A stretch of DNA of 64,000 nt from Semisulcospira habei (taxonomy: Eukaryota > Mollusca > Gastropoda > Semisulcospiridae), in NCBI GenBank assembly GCA_036245525.1, contig BTPG01000007.1, forward strand, positions 167,428,148 through 167,492,147, read 5' to 3'. Below, piece by piece: positions 63,354 through 64,000 of the stretch. The position numbers and the translations under genes were made by a program. Positions within the stretch are counted from its first letter, which is position 1. Each line of letters begins with the position of its first letter. Under the pieces are notes generated by a model. It ran no database searches. It saw nothing but the letters and a program-made list of their open reading frames with translations, and had not been told where the DNA came from.

Positions 63354-64000
63354 CTAAAATGGAGATGGCGGGCGTATGTGTTTGTACGGGCGACACTGGG
63401 GATAGTAAATTGACTGTGGTAGTATAGTCCAAGTGGCTGCAGCGGTCGCAGTTACAGCATGCTGCATATCGAATAAAAGCAACGTAACATTTTTCATGGC
63501 CAATCATCATCATCGTCGTAGTCAGTCATTTCTAATGATCACTGGCCACCATAAAAGTCATCACCAAAAGCATAACAAGTTTCAACTCGTTTTGAGTCCG
63601 TGGTTCTTAGCACACGCACGGGATGACCACTTCTACATCACAGGTAGTGGGAATTAGCACAAGTGCTATTTCCCACCACCCGTGTTACAGAGGTGATCGA
63701 TTACACAACGGTCATCTCATGCCTGTGTAGTCTCACGTGAATCTAGCTCACTTTGTGTTGTGCAAACAGCTGGTACATTTTCACTGACAATCTTATCATT
63801 TACATATAGCCTCAGTGACTAGAACTAAAATAAAAGTTGTACAGACACATATCTAATGCATTATGAATACACTCTAAACCTAGATATTGGCACTATATAT
63901 TCTACACACAGACATATGTAATGCATACTAAGGCTTATATAATCTAAATACGCGCTATAGACTCTAAACACAGATATATACACGTGTGTAGAGAAGCGCC
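63354..64000. other. Right edge of the window, no recognised feature
   Basis: Presumably intron or 5' flank of the minus-strand gene. A short inverted pair, CACAGGTAGTGGGAATTAGC / GTGCTATTTCCCACCACCCG, lies at about 63,638-63,685. The last 200 bp are AT-rich with repeated TAATGCAT and CTCTAAAC strings. Confidence 0.4.

Overview
The window is eukaryotic, intron-rich genomic DNA from an invertebrate. A lophotrochozoan, probably a mollusc, is my best guess. That guess rests on the gene types, the RTE/L2-type LINE fragments and the very high load of short palindromic elements; no single marker proves it. No rRNA, tRNA, CRISPR array or prokaryotic operon was recognised.

Three genes can be assembled exon by exon, and a fourth is partial. 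(1) 1.6-8.9 kb, minus strand: two exons of an unidentified acidic/serine-rich protein. Its start codon lies 374 bp from the next gene, head to head. (2) 9,245-31,303, plus strand: a complete 18-exon acetoacetyl-CoA synthetase (AACS) gene coding for 666 residues, with every junction in phase. (3) 44,838-58,318, plus strand: a six-exon voltage-gated potassium channel alpha subunit (472 residues if it ends in exon 6). It has a zinc-site T1 domain, S1-S6 and a TSVGYGD filter, but an unusual S4 and PVA in place of the S6 PxP hinge. (4) 59,753-63,353, minus strand: the last six exons of a conserved-looking gene I cannot name, convergent with the channel gene.

The rest is dominated by repeats. There are three 5'-truncated LINE reverse-transcriptase fragments (5.8-7.2, 41.5-44.1 and 54.8-55.9 kb) and an L2-like LINE tail (54.3 kb). 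A 1.96 kb terminal-inverted-repeat element sits in AACS intron 17, and a 2.1 kb foldback element in Kv intron 2. Four copies of a roughly 1 kb repeat are rich in nuclear-receptor-like half-sites. Two SINE-like copies have tetranucleotide tails. Minisatellites have 35-bp and 28-bp units, and a six-copy 173-bp satellite is built from a hairpin. More than 20 short hairpin elements fall into several families; many begin with TTAAC and end with GTTAA.

The most unusual items are these: the divergent Kv channel; two tandem, diverged copies of an unrecognised proline-rich ORF inside Kv intron 2; and a set of hairpin families with unrelated stems that share TTAA-bounded ends, one of which stops 18 bp before an AACS exon and one of which has been amplified into a satellite. 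I found nothing that amounts to a clearly new multi-gene system. The genes look like ordinary neighbours, not a functional cluster.
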